7,235 nt of DNA from Candidatus Uhrbacteria bacterium (GTDB taxonomy: Bacteria; Patescibacteriota; Patescibacteriia; UBA9934), in NCBI GenBank assembly GCA_030688135.1, contig JAUYIW010000041.1, forward strand, positions 1 through 7,235, in the 5' to 3' direction. The notes under the pieces are model-generated. The model had not been told where the DNA came from, ran no database searches, and worked only from the letters and a program-made list of their open reading frames with translations. Below are positions 5,918 to 7,235 of the stretch, piece after piece; position 1 is the stretch's first letter, and each line of letters begins with the position of its first letter. The translations under genes were made by a program, and so were the position numbers.

Positions 5918-5993
5918 TGAAAACTAGGCGAAAACAAAACAAAAAACCTGTTCGGTTTCTGTTCTTGAGGATAAGTTATTAAATTATTTTCGC

Positions 5994-6022
5994 TTTACAC
6001 GCGCCATAAAAACAGATATCTT
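5994..6022 (+). promoter_or_regulatory. Promoter of the Nudix-like gene, near-leaderless
   Basis: TTTACA at 5994-5999 (5 of 6 to TTGACA), 17-bp spacer, TATCTT at 6017-6022 (4 of 6). The -10 ends nine bases before the ATG at 6032, exactly the arrangement seen at gpmI, so the message should have almost no 5' leader. Confidence 0.5.
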
Positions 6023-6031
6023 TAAATATAT

Positions 6032-6544
6032 ATGACAAAACTTTTACTCGTATTAATGAAGCTGTTCGCCAAACTCATCTTCTACGCGCTTAGTAGGTAT
6101 CAAAAAATTTACAGACGATTACCGGAGTGGTATTTTTTTGCGCTTGAAGGAGTGTCGTTAAATTCAGCAGTTGAGCTAATCGTAATAAAAAAATCAGCGC
6201 ACGGCGAAGAAATTTTTTTAATTAGAAGGCCGGAAAACGACCCATACTGGCCAAACGAACTTCATTTTCCAGGAACGATAGTTAGATTTCACGATACTTT
6301 TGAAATCATCTTTGCGCGTCTTGCTGACGAATTAGAAATACCAAAGCTTCCAAAAGAGCCTGAGCTTATAACCGTGAGACTGGATACAAATCCCAGAGGA
6401 AGACATTCTCACCTTTTTTATAAAATTGAAGTTGCGCCAAATGCGGAATTCGCGTCAGGCAAATTCTATCCGGTAAATGACCTTCCAAGTGACATGATTG
6501 AATACCAAAAGAATCAACTCAAGGATGTGCTAAATATAAATTAG
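6032..6544 (+). CDS. Nudix-fold protein with degenerate Nudix box, 170 aa
   Basis: The centre of the protein has the typical Nudix course: a strand with SAVELIVIKK, then EIFLIRRPENDPYWPNELHFPG leading into the Nudix-box position (81-103), and a later strand with GRHSHLFYKIEV. The box itself, GTIVRFHDTFEIIFARLADE and on, departs from Gx5Ex7REUxEExGU: the first E is H87, the RE pair is A95-R96, EE is D99-E100, and the final G is E102. Metal-dependent pyrophosphohydrolase activity is therefore doubtful; a binding or altered role is possible. The first 22 residues are hydrophobic with lysines and may form an amphipathic or membrane-associated helix; an ATG at codon 9 would shorten it. The ATG at 6032 is chosen because of the promoter spacing. 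Apparently a single-gene transcript; no clear terminator follows. Confidence 0.65.
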   Translation: MTKLLLVLMKLFAKLIFYALSRYQKIYRRLPEWYFFALEGVSLNSAVELIVIKKSAHGEEIFLIRRPENDPYWPNELHFPGTIVRFHDTFEIIFARLADELEIPKLPKEPELITVRLDTNPRGRHSHLFYKIEVAPNAEFASGKFYPVNDLPSDMIEYQKNQLKDVLNIN

Positions 6545-6602
6545 TAATTTGTGGCCTATCTTTTTGTTTGCCAAGCTCCCATATCCAGCGTAAATTTGAG
6601 CC

Positions 6603-6623
6603 TATACGAAGTGTTTTCGTATA
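6603..6623. other. 8-bp inverted repeat, TATACGAA / TTCGTATA
   Basis: TATACGAA at 6603-6610 pairs with TTCGTATA at 6616-6623 around a 5-base loop. There is no T-run after it on either strand. It lies 59 bp past the Nudix-like gene and 30 bp before the next promoter, so it may be a weak transcript end or an operator for the 6688 gene; nothing decides between these. Confidence 0.4.
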
Positions 6624-6652
6624 TTAATGAGTGTGTGTGAAATAATAAATTT

Positions 6653-6661
6653 TGCTATAAT
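6653..6661 (+). promoter_or_regulatory. Extended -10 promoter of the 88-aa gene
   Basis: TGCTATAAT is a perfect extended -10 with TATAAT at 6656-6661. No good -35 exists (GT-repeat at that position), which is tolerated by extended -10 promoters. Predicted start is near 6668, giving a 20-nt leader to the ATG at 6688 without a Shine-Dalgarno. Confidence 0.6.
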
Positions 6662-6687
6662 TAGAAGATAAAAACTAATTCTTCATT

Positions 6688-6954
6688 ATGAACAGTCCAG
6701 ACTCAAAAAAACACAACCCCGCAGAATCTATAGCAGATTTTCTTGAAATCCTTGACAAGGGTGACAAGAAAGTTACCACATTATTTGCAGCTCTAAGTCC
6801 TAGAGCAGCGGAAGGAATTGAATCATCTATTATTGATGACTTGCAGGCCAGAGAAGCTGCAAATATCCTTATACAAAATGGATTAGCCACGGAAACTGGG
6901 GGTAAGATATTTTTGAACTACGAAGCTCTGCGGAGTTTTACTCACGAGAATTAG
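6688..6954 (+). CDS. Small protein of unknown function, 88 aa, possible winged-helix end
   Basis: Not recognised as a named family. Soluble, without signal peptide or membrane segment. The N-terminal 12 residues are polar, then two or three helices follow (about 13-36 and 42-62). The last part, NILIQNGLATETGGKIFLNYEAL (60-81), resembles the recognition-helix end and beta-wing of winged-helix regulators, where a helix ending in NGL or KGL is followed by a short hairpin. This is a pattern impression only. It has its own extended -10 promoter and stands alone on the plus strand. The ATG at 6688 is the only start that fits the promoter. Base composition is like its neighbours. If it is a regulator, the inverted repeat at 6603-6623 just upstream would be a candidate binding site. 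Confidence 0.7.
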   Translation: MNSPDSKKHNPAESIADFLEILDKGDKKVTTLFAALSPRAAEGIESSIIDDLQAREAANILIQNGLATETGGKIFLNYEALRSFTHEN

Positions 6955-6975
6955 CAAAATTTATTACAACACACA

Positions 6976-7053
6976 AGGATTATGAGGAAAATGCCTCGGC
7001 TCGGCATTTTCCCAAATTTGCTCCACTTCGTTCCGCAAACTTCTCATAATCCT
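6976..7053. repeat. Foldback D: three-way (Y-shaped) inverted repeat
   Basis: Outer arms AGGATTATGAG 6976-6986 and CTCATAATCCT 7043-7053 are perfectly complementary. Inside are two hairpins: GGAAAATGCC 6986-6995 with GGCATTTTCC 7003-7012, and TTTGC 7017-7021 with GCAAA 7035-7039. It starts 22 bp after the stop of the 88-aa gene. No T-run follows on either strand, so this is more like a REP-type or foldback DNA repeat than a simple terminator. Confidence 0.6.
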
Positions 7054-7118
7054 AACGTTGGCGACATATTTTTGAAAAATTGAAGAGGGGAATAAAAGTC
7101 AGTTATACTACCATTCAA

Positions 7119-7127
7119 TGATATAAT
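7119..7127 (+). promoter_or_regulatory. Extended -10 promoter upstream of foldback F
   Basis: TGATATAAT, a perfect extended -10 with TATAAT at 7122-7127. No convincing -35. The predicted start, about 7134, falls at the base of the stem of foldback F, so the RNA would begin with that hairpin. Confidence 0.5.
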
Positions 7128-7131
7128 ACCT

Positions 7132-7217
7132 GGCAAAAGCTGTACATTCATCATCACCCCTTGGGAAATACCCCCCTAAGAAAGTAAATGATGTATAGCT
7201 TTGGCCATCACTTTTTT
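7132..7217 (+). ncRNA. Foldback F: candidate small RNA or 5' leader element ending in T6
   Basis: GGCAAAAGCTGTACAT 7132-7147 pairs with ATGTATAGCTTTGGCC 7191-7206 (15 pairs including one G.U, and one A.G mismatch). Inside is a smaller stem, CTTGGG 7160-7165 with CCCTAAG 7174-7180 (one bulged T), in a C-rich stretch. A run of six T lies at 7212-7217, five bases after the outer stem. With the extended -10 at 7119-7127 this makes a transcription unit of about 85 nt. It could instead be an attenuator or riboswitch leader of a gene beyond the window. No known riboswitch class was recognised. Confidence 0.45.
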
Positions 7218-7235
7218 ACATAAAGACCAATAAAC

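Noticed and set aside
5944..5955. AAACC/GGTTT hairpin with T-rich tail on the minus strand
   Set aside because: The stem is only five pairs and no minus-strand gene lies upstream for it to terminate.
6603..6623. loxP-like site
   Set aside because: Arms share TATACGAA with loxP by chance only; arm length, orientation and the 8-bp spacer do not match, and no recombinase is present.
6675..6890. 71-codon minus-strand ORF
   Set aside because: It is the antisense shadow of the 88-aa gene, which has a perfect extended -10 promoter on the plus strand.
1..7235. CRISPR array, tRNA or rRNA genes, insertion sequence with transposase
   Set aside because: No spaced direct-repeat series, no T-loop GTTCGANNC in a cloverleaf context, no rRNA core sequences and no transposase motifs on either strand.

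Overview
The window reads as part of a small-genome, AT-rich bacterial chromosome, most likely from the Candidate Phyla Radiation (Patescibacteria, Parcubacteria-like). This is inferred, not proven. It rests on a minimal mraZ-rsmH-ftsL division cluster that stops after ftsL, almost no Shine-Dalgarno sequences, promoters placed so close to start codons that messages would be nearly leaderless, and several single-pass membrane proteins without obvious homologues. All eight complete genes end in TAA or TAG and no reading frame is broken by TGA, so the standard code fits.

Layout. At the left edge is the 3' end of a plus-strand gene (2-97), overlapped by a possible 45-residue small ORF (78-215) whose 15-bp tandem repeat encodes a pentapeptide repeat. 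A bidirectional terminator hairpin (219-262) separates these from a convergent minus-strand block. In order of transcription that block is gpmI (3338 to 1698) and then two membrane-anchored proteins of unknown function (1690 to 977, and 970 to 281), tightly packed as an operon with its own extended -10 promoter. Further upstream on the same strand lies the division cluster mraZ (5308-4877), rsmH (4867-4013) and ftsL (4006-3686), with gaps of only 6-9 bp. On the plus strand, right of 6000, are a degenerate Nudix-fold protein (6032-6544) and an 88-residue protein with a possible winged-helix end (6688-6954).

The intergenic DNA is the most unusual part. Five foldback structures were found by hand pairing: A 3487-3611, B 5332-5623, C 5629-5790, D 6976-7053 and F 7132-7206. 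A, B and C are long imperfect hairpins. In A, C and F, and at one position in B, deviations from perfect pairing fall as G.U wobbles when the plus strand is read as RNA; A and C also contain tandem G.A pairs, and B has G.A and A.A positions. On the minus strand the wobbles would be A.C mismatches. This polarity suggests plus-strand structured RNAs, or directional single-strand DNA elements, rather than ordinary terminators. B and C lie back to back and end in nearly the same terminal hairpin.

Upstream of B and C, 530-610 bp before mraZ, five GTGGR boxes on the minus strand are spaced 10, 31, 10 and 21 bp apart, so all fall on one helical face. They surround a TTGACG-17-TAGAGT promoter. This looks like a MraZ autoregulatory site, but far from its gene, with B and C in between. 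Either mraZ has a leader of about 550 nt, or B and C were inserted between the control region and the operon.
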